Shown: positions 51,843 to 61,545 of the stretch, one piece after another | How positions within the stretch are numbered: position 1 is the stretch's first letter | Layout: every line of letters starts with the position of its first letter | Origin: an uncultured Lachnospiraceae bacterium | Lineage (GTDB): Bacteria; Bacillota; Clostridia; Lachnospirales; Lachnospiraceae | Assembly (NCBI GenBank): GCA_910579085.1 | Contig: CAJTRU010000003.1 | Location: 65,726 to 129,725 of the forward strand | Direction: 5' to 3' | Length of the DNA: 64,000 nt | Program-made: the position numbers and the translations under genes | Notes under the pieces: generated by a model | Databases searched by the model: none | What the model saw: only the letters and a program-made list of their open reading frames with translations | Told to the model about the DNA's origin: nothing

Positions 51843-53342
51843 ATGGGTGATATAAACAAATTAACCAGGCAGCTTGTCAATTATGGGATGGACAAGGGGA
51901 TGGTTGCAAAAGAAGACGAAGTATATGTATTAAACCGTATACTGGAAGTGTTAAAGGTTAGTGAATATACAGAACCACAGGAGACACCAGAAGATGCGGA
52001 ACTTGAAACTATACTTTCAGGTTTGCTTGATTTTGCTTATGAAAACGGGGTTATGGAAGAGAACAGCATAACATACAGGGATTTGATGGACACTAAGATT
52101 ATGGGATGTCTTGTGCCTCCTCCAAGTGTGGTTATTAACAAGTTTAATGAATTGTATAAGAAGTCACCACAAGAAGCAACAGATTTTTATTATAATTTTA
52201 GCTGTGATACGGATTATATACGCAGATACCGTATTGTTAAGGATATGAAGTGGACAGCGGATACAGAATATGGCAGGCTGGATGTTACAATTAACCTTTC
52301 AAAGCCTGAAAAAGACCCTAAAGCAATTGCTGCTGCAAGAAATGCAAAACAGAGTGCATATCCTAAATGCCAGCTTTGTGTTGAAAATGAAGGTTATGCA
52401 GGACGCCTTGACCATCCTGCAAGGGAAACACACCGTATTATTCCAATTACAATAGATGGCGGGAAATGGGGTTTCCAGTATTCACCATATGTATATTATA
52501 ATGAACACTGTATTGTGCTTAATTCAGAACACACACCAATGAAAATTGATGAGTCTGCTTTCAGGAAGCTTTTTGATTTTATAAAGCTTTTCCCTCATTA
52601 TTTTATTGGTTCTAATGCAGACCTTCCAATAGTAGGAGGTTCAATTCTTACACATGAACATTTCCAGGGAGGGCATTATGAGTTTGCAATGGAAAGGGCA
52701 GAAATACGCCAGGAAATTACTATAAAGGGTTATGAGGATGTACATGCAGGAATAGTAAACTGGCCAATGTCAGTAATAAGGATAAGCCATAATGACAGTG
52801 ACAGGCTTGTAAAGCTTGCTTCGCATATTCTTAGTACATGGCGTGCATATACGGATGAAGACGCTTTTATATTTGCGGAAACAGATGGTGAACCACATAA
52901 TACAATTACACCTATAGCACGTATGCGTGACGGGGAATTTGAACTTGACCTTGTACTCCGCAATAATATTACAACAGAAGAACATCCTCTGGGTGTTTAC
53001 CATCCACACCAGGAACTGCACCATATTAAAAAAGAAAATATAGGGTTAATTGAGGTTATGGGCCTTGCAGTGCTTCCAGCACGTCTGAAAAGTGAAATGA
53101 AGAAACTTGGGGAATTTATTGTATCTGGCAAGGATATAAGAAGTGATGAAGAGCTTGCAAAACATGCGGACTGGGTAGAGGAATTCCAGCCTGCTTATGG
53201 ACAGATAGATGAAAATAATATTGACGGGATACTACAGAAAGAAATAGGAATAGTATTTAAGAAAGTTCTTGAACACGCAGGTGTATTTAAAAATGATGAA
53301 AAAGGCACAACATCATTCTTAAAATTTATAGATACATTATAA
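51843..53342 (+). CDS. galT: UDP-glucose-hexose-1-phosphate uridylyltransferase (type 2)
   Basis: The protein has 499 residues from the ATG at 51843; the ATG at 51828 overlaps the GAGGAGG binding site and is not used. This is the long Firmicutes GalT type. The active-site region is VGGSILTHEHFQGGHYEFAM, with PKCQLCVENEGYAGR and HPARETHRIIP earlier. It transfers UMP between UDP-glucose and galactose-1-phosphate in the Leloir pathway. No galK or galE is nearby; the GH94 phosphorylase follows by 160 bp and also concerns hexose-1-phosphates. Confidence 0.94.
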   Translation: MGDINKLTRQLVNYGMDKGMVAKEDEVYVLNRILEVLKVSEYTEPQETPEDAELETILSGLLDFAYENGVMEENSITYRDLMDTKIMGCLVPPPSVVINKFNELYKKSPQEATDFYYNFSCDTDYIRRYRIVKDMKWTADTEYGRLDVTINLSKPEKDPKAIAAARNAKQSAYPKCQLCVENEGYAGRLDHPARETHRIIPITIDGGKWGFQYSPYVYYNEHCIVLNSEHTPMKIDESAFRKLFDFIKLFPHYFIGSNADLPIVGGSILTHEHFQGGHYEFAMERAEIRQEITIKGYEDVHAGIVNWPMSVIRISHNDSDRLVKLASHILSTWRAYTDEDAFIFAETDGEPHNTITPIARMRDGEFELDLVLRNNITTEEHPLGVYHPHQELHHIKKENIGLIEVMGLAVLPARLKSEMKKLGEFIVSGKDIRSDEELAKHADWVEEFQPAYGQIDENNIDGILQKEIGIVFKKVLEHAGVFKNDEKGTTSFLKFIDTL

Positions 53343-53502
53343 TTATCTGGAAATAAAATGGCAGATATCAAAATAGTGTTAAAAAATGTGATAAATGTTG
53401 TTGTATTTGAAGTAACCACTATTGTATAATTAGGTCATGTTGATGCGGTAATGTTTATACCAGACTGGAATATATTAATTTTTATTTGAGGAGGAAAATA
53501 TA

Positions 53503-55899
53503 ATGAATTATGGTTACTTCGATGAAGAGAACAGGGAATATGTAATTACCAGGCCTGATACACCAGCTCCTTGGTGTAATTACCTTGGTTCTCCTGAATA
53601 TGGTGCAATTATTTCTAATAATGCAGGAGGGTACAGCTTTGTAAAGAGCGGGGCTAACGGCCGTATACTCCGCTACCACTTTAACAGTGATGATACACCA
53701 GGACGTTATATTTATTTAAGGGATGATGAATCTGGTGATTTCTGGTCTGCATCATGGCAGCCAGTTGGCAAGGATTTAGACCAGTATAAAAGTGAAGTGC
53801 ATCATGGTACAGCTTATACTAATATGTTTACAGAATATGCAGGCATAAAATCAGAAGTTAATTATTATGTGCCATTAAATAAAGTATATGAAGTATGGTG
53901 TGTAAAGGTATCAAATCCTTCAGACAAGCCAAGGAAGGTTTCGGTGTTTGGTTATGCTGAGTTATCAAATGATGATAATTATAACCAGGACCAGGTAAAT
54001 TTACAATATACACTTTGTACTTCAAATACAAGCTTCCGTAAGAATAAGATTTACCAGCAGATTAATTTAAACTGGTATAAAGGTGCTGATGGAAGTAATG
54101 GAAATGAAAGGTTTTTCGGTCTTGCAGGCCAGCCTGTTACATCTTACAATGGCGATAAGGAAGCATTTCTTGGCATGTACCACAGCTATGGCAATCCTGT
54201 TGCAGTAGAACGTGGAGAGTGTGATGGTGTATGCAACTATAATGAAAACAGTTGCGGGGCGCTCCATACTGCGCTTGTACTTGCACCAGGTGAAACAAAA
54301 ACTATGGCTTTTATACTTGGCAAATATAAAGAGGCTGATGCAGATAAAATTATTGCAGCATATGAAGATGTAGCGGTTTGTGATAAAGAAATAGATGAAT
54401 TAAAAAATTACTGGCACTCAAAACTGGATAACTTTAAGATAAATACACCTAGTGCAGCATTTAACAGTATGGTAAATACCTGGAATGCATACCAGTGTTT
54501 CCTTACATTTACATGGTCAAGGGCAGCATCATTTATTTACTGTGGGGAAAGAAATGGTTACGGTTACAGGGATACTGTACAGGATATACAGGGTGTAATA
54601 CACACAGACCCTGAAGCCGCCCTTGATAAAATACGTTTTATGCTTTCGGCACAGGTTGATAATGGCGGCGGGCTTCCGCTTGTTAAGTTTAACCACAATG
54701 CAGGGCATGAAGGTACTCCTGATGATGATTCATATGTACGTGAAACAGGACATCCTGCTTACCGTGCAGATGATGCATTATGGCTGTTCCCTACAGTTTA
54801 TAAATATATAGCAGAAACAGGAAACCTTGCATTTATTGATGAGGAAATTTCATGGTCAAATAAGCCAGAAACAGCAACAGTTTATGAGCACCTGAAAAGG
54901 GCAATTAATTTCTCAATGGAACACCTTGGGCCTCATGGACTTCCTGCTGGCTTACATGCAGACTGGAACGACTGCCTGCGTCTTGGAGCACAGGGAGAAT
55001 CATCATTTGTTGCATTGCAATTATATTATGCATTTACAATTATGCGCAAGTTTGCTGTAAAGAAGTCTGATACAGAGTATATAGCCTATCTTGATAAAAC
55101 ACAGAAAGAAATTGGTGATAAGATTAACAGCCTGTGGTGGGAAGATGACCGTTTTAACCGTGGTTTTAAAGAAACAGGCGAACTTATTGGTTCAAAGAAA
55201 GACCCAGAAGCAAGTATGTGGTTAAATCCACAGACATGGGCTGTAATATCAGGTCTTGCAACTGCTGGACAGGCAGAACTTGCAATGGCTTCTGTAGAAA
55301 GGGAATTAAATACTGCATATGGTGCAAAGGTAATGTCACCTTCTTATGTAGACCATTATTTTGATGGAGCACTGGCTGCACTTTTCCCTCCTTCAACAAA
55401 GGAAAATGGTGGTATCTTCTCACAGACACAGGGATGGCTTATACTTGCAGAAGCACTTATGGGACATGGAAATAAAGCATTTATGTATTTTGAAGAAAGC
55501 TCACCATCATCACAGAATGATAAGGCAGAAATACGTAAACTTGAACCTTATGTACATGGACAGTATACAGAAGGTGACGAAAGCCCGTTCCATGGCCGTT
55601 CACATGTACACTGGCTTACAGGTACAGCCTCAACATGTATGGTAGGATGTGTAGAAGGAATATGCGGAATACGTCCTGATTTAGATGGGCTGCGTATTGC
55701 ACCTTCAGTTCCAGCAGAGTGGAAAGAGTTTACAATGGAGAAAAACTTCCGTGGCAAGAAAGTTATAATTAAAGTTGAAAATCCAGACGGGGCAGAAGCT
55801 GGATTTAAAGAATTCTATATTAATGGTGAAAAACAGGAAGATAATTATATACCAGCAGAAAAACTGTCTGATGTAACGGAAGTACGCATGGTAATGTAA
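53503..55899 (+). CDS. GH94 disaccharide phosphorylase (cellobiose/chitobiose phosphorylase family)
   Basis: This 798-residue protein has the normal length for single-domain GH94 enzymes. It has the N-terminal MNYGYFDEENREYVITRPDT motif, an (alpha/alpha)6 barrel with GYRDTVQDIQGV and the catalytic ADWNDC with Asp490, and the C-terminal HWLTGTAS region. These enzymes split beta-linked disaccharides with phosphate to give a sugar-1-phosphate. The start resembles both cellobiose and chitobiose phosphorylases, so substrate is open. GAGGAGGAAAATATA precedes the ATG. It is probably expressed separately from galT (TTGTAT-18-TATAAT at 53401-53430 is a possible promoter). Confidence 0.92.
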   Translation: MNYGYFDEENREYVITRPDTPAPWCNYLGSPEYGAIISNNAGGYSFVKSGANGRILRYHFNSDDTPGRYIYLRDDESGDFWSASWQPVGKDLDQYKSEVHHGTAYTNMFTEYAGIKSEVNYYVPLNKVYEVWCVKVSNPSDKPRKVSVFGYAELSNDDNYNQDQVNLQYTLCTSNTSFRKNKIYQQINLNWYKGADGSNGNERFFGLAGQPVTSYNGDKEAFLGMYHSYGNPVAVERGECDGVCNYNENSCGALHTALVLAPGETKTMAFILGKYKEADADKIIAAYEDVAVCDKEIDELKNYWHSKLDNFKINTPSAAFNSMVNTWNAYQCFLTFTWSRAASFIYCGERNGYGYRDTVQDIQGVIHTDPEAALDKIRFMLSAQVDNGGGLPLVKFNHNAGHEGTPDDDSYVRETGHPAYRADDALWLFPTVYKYIAETGNLAFIDEEISWSNKPETATVYEHLKRAINFSMEHLGPHGLPAGLHADWNDCLRLGAQGESSFVALQLYYAFTIMRKFAVKKSDTEYIAYLDKTQKEIGDKINSLWWEDDRFNRGFKETGELIGSKKDPEASMWLNPQTWAVISGLATAGQAELAMASVERELNTAYGAKVMSPSYVDHYFDGALAALFPPSTKENGGIFSQTQGWLILAEALMGHGNKAFMYFEESSPSSQNDKAEIRKLEPYVHGQYTEGDESPFHGRSHVHWLTGTASTCMVGCVEGICGIRPDLDGLRIAPSVPAEWKEFTMEKNFRGKKVIIKVENPDGAEAGFKEFYINGEKQEDNYIPAEKLSDVTEVRMVM

Positions 55900-55934
55900 A
55901 TTTATAATAATTAGCAGGAAATTAATACTTAGTG

Positions 55935-55981
55935 GGAAATCCCCATAACCTTGGATTTGAGAGGTTATGGGGACTTTTTTG
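55935..55981 (+). terminator. Terminator of the GH94 gene
   Basis: CCCCATAACC (55941-55950) pairs with GGTTATGGGG (55963-55972), followed by ACTTTTTTG. Confidence 0.93.
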
Positions 55982-56295
55982 TTTATTGTCTGGATATATT
56001 GATTGTATATTATAATAATAAAATATAATATTTTTACTGCAAAGGTTTTAACTACAATGAAGCATATATATGAAAGTTTATATATGTATTTGAGATATAA
56101 ACAATTATATTTGAATACATATACAGTTGGATAAAATGTATTAAAATTATTGATAAAAATTATAAGATGATATATACTAATTATAATTTATGCATATGTT
56201 AAATGCAATAAAAATGCATGAAAGAGGAGGTTTAATGTGTAAAGGCAAATTCAAATAAATAACGGTTTACTAATTTAGATGAAAAAGGTGGTAAT
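55982..56295. other. Very AT-rich gene-free spacer
   Basis: About 310 bp of strongly AT-rich sequence without a supported gene or repeat of the families found elsewhere. AAAGAGGAGG near 56222 precedes an ATG that stops after two codons (ATG TGT AAA GGC ... continues only briefly), so no peptide is called. Confidence 0.3.
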
Positions 56296-57642
56296 ATGTG
56301 TAATAGCGGTGATATAAAAAGGAAAAATATTGTGTTTGAAATTTGTCTGGTACTGGTTTTTTGTACAATACATTTATTGATTGTGCCAGATTTTGGTGAT
56401 GATATAAAATTTGTGAAAATAATGGAACGTTATGATTATAATATTTTCCAGGTATTATATCACCGTTATAATACCTGGAGCTCCAGAATATTTATTGAAT
56501 TTTTTGATTTTATTATTCCATGCCTTCCTGTATATATATGGAAAGTATCAGATATTATTATCTGCCTGCTGCTATGGAAGATGTCAGCAATATATATAGA
56601 AGATAAATACATATCAGGATTATGTCTGCTGGCATATCCGTTTTTCCATATGGGTTCTGCTGGGTGGCAGGTTACAACAATTGTTTATTTATGGACTTTT
56701 GTGGTATGGCTGTCTGTAATTTCAAGTATTAATTCATATAAAAAAAGTTTTATATGGGTTATATTTGGAACCGCATTAGCAACTAATCTGGAAATATTGG
56801 CGGTTATACATATACTGGCATTGGGAATGTGGTTTTTTTATTTAATATATTTACAGGATGGCAGACTGGTTTTTGAGTCTTGTAAATCTATAAAGAATGA
56901 ATTAAGCAATAATATAATACTTAAAAAAATAATGGTTTCATTAGTAGTTACATTGCTGAATTTGTTAAATGCTTTAGTATGTCCTGGAAACTCGCTTCGT
57001 AAAATAAAAGGCATAGAGAAGAATTTTCCAGATTTTCTTGATACATCATTTATTGAAAAGTTAAGAATATGTATTGCATCAACAGTGGAACATTTTACGT
57101 CATTGCCTGATATTATATTTATCATAATATCAGTGCTGGCAGCTTTTCTTTGTTACCAAAGGATGAAGGGATTTAGAAAGTATATAGGTTTTATTCCCTG
57201 TGTAATTTGTATAGGATTAACAGTTTATTTTTTGGTTACAAGAGTAATAGGACAGCATACAACTAGTTATATGCGTCCAGATGTTAATGCTGTTGCAGGA
57301 AGTACAGAATATATATTACAGTGCGTAATGATGGCTATAGGGATAATTTATCTGGTTACTATGTTATGGACACTGGCATATTGTTGTGATGGTATAAAGG
57401 AATGTTATTTTATAATTGGAGTATATTGTACAGGTCTTTTAGGCAGGTTTGTACTTTTATTTTCACCAACAATGATTGCTTCTGGGACAAGGGTTTATTT
57501 TTACTTCTATATGGCAATGATTGTTTGTATAGGGCAGCTTATTAGTAAAATAAAAAGCAGAAAAATAAAAAGTTGCTTTATTGTTTTTTTGCTGGCAGGA
57601 GTAGCTGTAAATGTGGTAACAATAGCTGTTAAAGGACATTAA
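56296..57642 (+). CDS. Polytopic membrane protein, GT-C/DUF6056-like
   Basis: This 448-residue protein has about ten to twelve hydrophobic segments. The N-terminal PDFGDDIKFVKIMERYD followed by YNTWSSRIFIEF resembles the first loop of GT-C-type and DUF6056 membrane glycosyltransferase-like proteins, in which acidic residues bind a lipid-linked sugar. A late loop FSPTMIASGTRVYFYFYM is also typical. Function and substrate are unknown. AAAAAGGTGGTAAT precedes the ATG. Composition is more AT-rich than its neighbours, suggesting acquisition. Confidence 0.7.
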   Translation: MCNSGDIKRKNIVFEICLVLVFCTIHLLIVPDFGDDIKFVKIMERYDYNIFQVLYHRYNTWSSRIFIEFFDFIIPCLPVYIWKVSDIIICLLLWKMSAIYIEDKYISGLCLLAYPFFHMGSAGWQVTTIVYLWTFVVWLSVISSINSYKKSFIWVIFGTALATNLEILAVIHILALGMWFFYLIYLQDGRLVFESCKSIKNELSNNIILKKIMVSLVVTLLNLLNALVCPGNSLRKIKGIEKNFPDFLDTSFIEKLRICIASTVEHFTSLPDIIFIIISVLAAFLCYQRMKGFRKYIGFIPCVICIGLTVYFLVTRVIGQHTTSYMRPDVNAVAGSTEYILQCVMMAIGIIYLVTMLWTLAYCCDGIKECYFIIGVYCTGLLGRFVLLFSPTMIASGTRVYFYFYMAMIVCIGQLISKIKSRKIKSCFIVFLLAGVAVNVVTIAVKGH

Positions 57643-57792
57643 TATATTTTAATCATGAAGATTATGAAGTGCTAAAAAAATAAATATGACTTAAAAAGTA
57701 TAGCTAAGAATATACAGAATTTTCATTCTAAATCATGCCTGTATCAGGGAAAACGCCATACAGGAGAATATCCCATACGGCGGCAATAAAGA

Positions 57793-58083
57793 TTATTTTC
57801 CAAACATATCACTGTGTGACCCTGTCCGGGATAAAGTCAATACCAGAACATCATCGTCAATGCGGTAGATAAGCAGCCAGTCTGGCAGCACATGGCACTC
57901 ATGGTGTCCGGCCCAGTTTCCGGACAGGGTGTGGTCTTTGTTTTTCTTAGAGAGGGGTATTCCCATTGCAAGGTCAGCGATTACGTCATCCAATAGCCTG
58001 ATATCCAGCCCGCGTCTTATTGCCAGCTTGTAATCTTTTTTGAATTGTGTAGTAGTCTTTACTGTATATTTTGCCTTTCTCAT
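57793..58083 (-). CDS. YafQ-family mRNA interferase toxin
   Basis: This 96-residue protein has the RelE/ParE-superfamily fold pattern of YafQ: YTVKTTTQFKKDYKLA, HTLSGNWAGHHECHVLPDWLLIYR and TGSHSDMF near the C-terminus, where the catalytic His is expected. YafQ cleaves mRNA on the ribosome. It overlaps the antitoxin stop by 4 bp. GC content is visibly higher than in the flanking genes, a sign of transfer. Confidence 0.93.
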   Translation of the reverse strand: MRKAKYTVKTTTQFKKDYKLAIRRGLDIRLLDDVIADLAMGIPLSKKNKDHTLSGNWAGHHECHVLPDWLLIYRIDDDVLVLTLSRTGSHSDMFGK

Positions 58084-58358
58084 GCTTTCAGGTCTGCGAA
58101 CAGTTCGTCCAGGTCTGTATACCCTTTTACTGCCGGGTCTTTCGCAATCCTTTCTGCCTCCAGCATTGCGGCAACTGTTTCGCTGTCCGGCTGATTTAGG
58201 GAAATGTCAAAGGGAATCCGCCCTTCACGAAGAGATTGGCGGACAAAAATATTGAATGCTGTTGTCAGGTTCATACCAAGTTCACCGAACAGCCTGTCAG
58301 CCTGTGCTTTCAGGTCTGAATCCATGCGGATGCTGATGTTTGTAGTAGAGCCAGCCAT
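58080..58358 (-). CDS. RelB/DinJ-family antitoxin
   Basis: The protein has 92 residues from the ATG at 58356-58358 after AAAGGAGATGGTTAT; an upstream in-frame ATG lacks a site. The ribbon-helix-helix part is TTNISIRMDSDLKAQADRLF followed by GMNLTTAFNIFVRQSLREG. The acidic C-terminal tail (residues 60-92) would wrap the YafQ-type toxin. It is the first gene of the pair and probably represses their promoter. Confidence 0.93.
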   Translation of the reverse strand: MAGSTTNISIRMDSDLKAQADRLFGELGMNLTTAFNIFVRQSLREGRIPFDISLNQPDSETVAAMLEAERIAKDPAVKGYTDLDELFADLKA

Positions 58359-58401
58359 ATAACCATCTCCTTTCCTGCTGGTGATTACAGTATATGCTAT
58401 C

Positions 58402-58430
58402 TGCACGAAAAATACAATATTTTGCACGAA
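58402..58430 (-). promoter_or_regulatory. Direct repeat upstream of the toxin-antitoxin pair
   Basis: Two copies of TGCACGAA (58402-58409 and 58423-58430; TTCGTGCA on the coding strand), 21 bp apart, lie 44-72 bp before the antitoxin start. They are a likely antitoxin operator overlapping the promoter. Confidence 0.5.
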
Positions 58431-58454
58431 GAATTAATAATAAATTTATTTGGC

Positions 58455-58514
58455 TTGACTTTTAATTCTTACTGTTGTAAGATTAGTGTATTCTAAAATC
58501 TTACACTTGTAAGA
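58455..58514 (+). promoter_or_regulatory. Promoter and twin BlaI-type operators of the PBP gene
   Basis: TTGACT (58455-58460), a 17-bp spacer and TAAGAT (58478-58483). Two perfect dyads TCTTAC-n4-GTAAGA lie at 58467-58482 (over the -10 box) and 58499-58514, centres 32 bp apart. They fit the TTACAnnTGTAA-type boxes bound by BlaI/MecI. A related dyad precedes the blaI gene at 63745. Confidence 0.85.
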
Positions 58515-58609
58515 AATAGATGCCAGTAATTTTGAAGAAGGTAACAGGCATATAAGGTTATATGCTGGCCTGTATGTTTAAGAATTTTAAATGAGGGGAT
58601 GTGTAATAT

Positions 58610-61453
58610 ATGAAGAAATTTAAAATTCCAAGGGTCTTTATAATCCAGGCAGCTTGTGTATTTATGTTTTCGGTTTTAATTTACCATATGTTTAAGCTGC
58701 AAATAATAAACGGGCAGGATTATGCAGAAGAAACCGGCCAGAGTTTTAATAAAGTGATATATGAAAAAAGTGCGAGGGGCAATATATACGATTGTAATGG
58801 AAAGGTTCTTGCCAGTAATAAGCTGGTTTATACAGTTACGATGGCAGATACAGGAAAATATTCATCTGCAAGGGAAAAGAATTTAAGCCTGAACAGTATT
58901 ATTTACCATGTTGTGAAGAGGCTTAAGGCAAATAATGAAAAGATAAATAATGAAATTAAGATAAAAATTAACAAAGATGGCAGTTATAAATATACAACAG
59001 ACGGAAGTTTATTAGACAGGTTTAAGGCTGATATATTTGGGGAAGCTGACCCTGGTAATATGACAGAAGAACAGAAAAATATTTCTGCTGGTGATATGGT
59101 ACAGTTTTTATCTGGTGATAGCAAATTTGCACTTTTTGGTGAGGATGGGGAAAAGTATTCCGAAGAAGAATTAAAAGAGTACGGGCTTCCAGGTAAATTT
59201 ACAAAAGAGGAAATATTAACAATTATTGGTATAAGGTATATGTTATCTTTAAATACATACCGGAGATATCTGCCTGTTATTATTGCAAAGGATGTATCAG
59301 AGAAGACAGTGGTTTATATAAAGGAAAATATGGCAGAACTGGCAGGGCTTGACACTGGTTATGAATGGAAACGTGTTTATAAAGGCGGTGAAGCATTTTC
59401 GCACATTATTGGCTATACAGGTAAAATTTCAACAGAGGAATTAGAGGCTTGCCAGGATAAAGATAAAAGTTATATGGCAGATGCAGTTGTTGGAAAAACA
59501 GGAATAGAACAGCATATGGATAATAAATTACAGGGAATTAATGGTAAACTGGAGATACAGGTAGACAGTCTGGGAAGGCAGATGGGCGTGGAACAGGTGT
59601 TAAAAGAAACTAAACCTGGAAAGGATGTTTATCTTTCCATAGATAAGGATTTGCAAATTGCAGTATATAATATTCTGGAGCAGAAACTTGCAGGCATTAT
59701 ATCCAGTAATCTGATTAATGCCAGGAAATTTGATAAAACAAGTATTTCTGATGCTTCAGATATACGTATTACAATATATGATGTATATATTGCATTAGTG
59801 GAAAATAACATAATAAAGATAGAGGATTTATATAAGTCTGGTGCTGGTAAATTTGAAAAGCATATTGCAGGAATTCTGGATAAGAAATATAAAGAAGCAA
59901 TAAAAAATATAAAACGGGATTTATATAAGGGTATGACAGATATAAAAGATTTACCTGGTGGATTACAGGAATATGAATATTATATAATTAACAAGAGCGG
60001 TATACTGGATGAGAGTTTAATAGATAAAGATGATAATACTTACATTAAGTGGAATTATAGTGGAAAAACCAGTACAAGGGAATTTTTAAGATATGCAATA
60101 CAAAAAAGATGGATAAACAGGGATTTTATAAAAGGAAGCCAGCAGTATATAACAACAGATGAGATATACCAGTTAATTACAGATGGTATTGGAAAGAATC
60201 TTAAAGATAACATAGGTTTTTCTAAAATTTTATTTAAGTATTTAATCCTGGAAGACAGGATTACGGGTACTGATATAATTAAGCTTTTGTGTAAACAGGG
60301 AGGTTTAAATAAAGATAGTGATTATAACAGCCTTATGGCAGGGCAGGTTAGTACATTTTCATATATTAAAAAGAAGATAGAAAAACTCCAGATTACACCA
60401 GCACAGCTTGCATTAGACCCATGTTCAGCATCGGCAGTTATTGTTTATAAGGACAGTGGAAAGGTGGCGGCATGTGTTTCTTATCCAGGTTATGACAATA
60501 ACCGTCTGGCAAACCAGATGGATACAAGTTATTATAACCAGCTTTTAAATGACAGGTCTTTGCCATTGTATAACAGGGCAACAATGCAGCTTACTGCCCC
60601 TGGTTCAACTTTTAAGCCTGTTACTATTATTGCAGGTATACAGGAAGGGGTAATTTCACCAGGTACAAATATTTTTTGTGACGGGGTATTTGATAAGTTA
60701 TCACCAAGCCTTAGCTGCTGGAACCACTCGGGACATGGAAACGTTCCAGATGCCGCTACAGCAATACAGTTTTCATGTAATGATTATTTATGTGAAATAT
60801 CATACAGGATGGGAACATTAAACGGCAGGGAATATAATGATAAGAAAGCACTGTCAAAACTCCAGGAATATGCAAAACTTTTTCATATGGACAAAAAATC
60901 AGGAATTGAAATTGCAGAAGCAGAACCACATATAACTGACAGATATGGAATTCCGTCTGCAATAGGTCAGGGGACACATAATTATTCAACTGTGCAGATT
61001 GCAAGATATATTAATTCTGTTGCTTCAAATGGGAAAGTTTATTCCCTTTCAATGGTAAAAGGTGTAAAAAATGGAAATGGGAAATTTACCAGCAAAAAGG
61101 CTGTAGTGGAAGATAAGGTTGAACTGCCATCTTATGTATGGGAGGCTGTACATTCTGGAATGGAACAGTTTGTAAAGAATAATGCTATTTTAAAAGACCT
61201 GAAGTTAAAGATTGCAGGAAAAACAGGAACTGCACAGGAGTCAGCAGACAGGCCGGACCATTCACTGTTTGCAGGATATGCACCAGCAGACGGGCCAGAA
61301 ATATCAATAGTTGTAAGGATTGCTAATGGATATAGTTCTTCAAATGCCACATCTATTGGCAAGGATATTTTCAGGCATTACTTTAAACTGGATAAAAAGA
61401 AAAGCATAATAACGGGAAAAGCTTCACAAGTGGTTAATACAAGTACAGATTAA
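58610..61453 (+). CDS. Class B penicillin-binding protein (PBP2-type), BlaI-controlled
   Basis: This 947-residue protein has one N-terminal membrane segment (about residues 9-26), a dimerisation domain (KSARGNIYDCNGKVLASNK) and a transpeptidase domain with STFK (Ser666), SCN (Ser722) and KTGT (Lys871). Between the two lies an extra stretch of roughly 250 residues (about 350-600) absent from ordinary PBP2. It cross-links peptidoglycan. The twin operators in its promoter and the convergent blaR1-blaI pair suggest inducible expression, as with mecA-type resistance PBPs, but low beta-lactam affinity is not proven by sequence. GAGGGGATGTGTAAT precedes the ATG. Confidence 0.92.
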   Translation: MKKFKIPRVFIIQAACVFMFSVLIYHMFKLQIINGQDYAEETGQSFNKVIYEKSARGNIYDCNGKVLASNKLVYTVTMADTGKYSSAREKNLSLNSIIYHVVKRLKANNEKINNEIKIKINKDGSYKYTTDGSLLDRFKADIFGEADPGNMTEEQKNISAGDMVQFLSGDSKFALFGEDGEKYSEEELKEYGLPGKFTKEEILTIIGIRYMLSLNTYRRYLPVIIAKDVSEKTVVYIKENMAELAGLDTGYEWKRVYKGGEAFSHIIGYTGKISTEELEACQDKDKSYMADAVVGKTGIEQHMDNKLQGINGKLEIQVDSLGRQMGVEQVLKETKPGKDVYLSIDKDLQIAVYNILEQKLAGIISSNLINARKFDKTSISDASDIRITIYDVYIALVENNIIKIEDLYKSGAGKFEKHIAGILDKKYKEAIKNIKRDLYKGMTDIKDLPGGLQEYEYYIINKSGILDESLIDKDDNTYIKWNYSGKTSTREFLRYAIQKRWINRDFIKGSQQYITTDEIYQLITDGIGKNLKDNIGFSKILFKYLILEDRITGTDIIKLLCKQGGLNKDSDYNSLMAGQVSTFSYIKKKIEKLQITPAQLALDPCSASAVIVYKDSGKVAACVSYPGYDNNRLANQMDTSYYNQLLNDRSLPLYNRATMQLTAPGSTFKPVTIIAGIQEGVISPGTNIFCDGVFDKLSPSLSCWNHSGHGNVPDAATAIQFSCNDYLCEISYRMGTLNGREYNDKKALSKLQEYAKLFHMDKKSGIEIAEAEPHITDRYGIPSAIGQGTHNYSTVQIARYINSVASNGKVYSLSMVKGVKNGNGKFTSKKAVVEDKVELPSYVWEAVHSGMEQFVKNNAILKDLKLKIAGKTGTAQESADRPDHSLFAGYAPADGPEISIVVRIANGYSSSNATSIGKDIFRHYFKLDKKKSIITGKASQVVNTSTD

Positions 61454-61479
61454 AATTATAAATAAAACAGAAAAAATAT

Positions 61480-61533
61480 AAAATCCCCTACCACTATTAA
61501 CAATTGTGTTAAATTACTGGCAGGGGATTTTTA
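61480..61533. terminator. Bidirectional terminator between the PBP gene and blaR1
   Basis: AAAATCCCC (61480-61488) plus TACCA pairs with TGGCAGGGGATTTT (61518-61531, one mismatch), with T runs on both strands. Confidence 0.9.
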
Positions 61534-61545
61534 TATAATATATTT

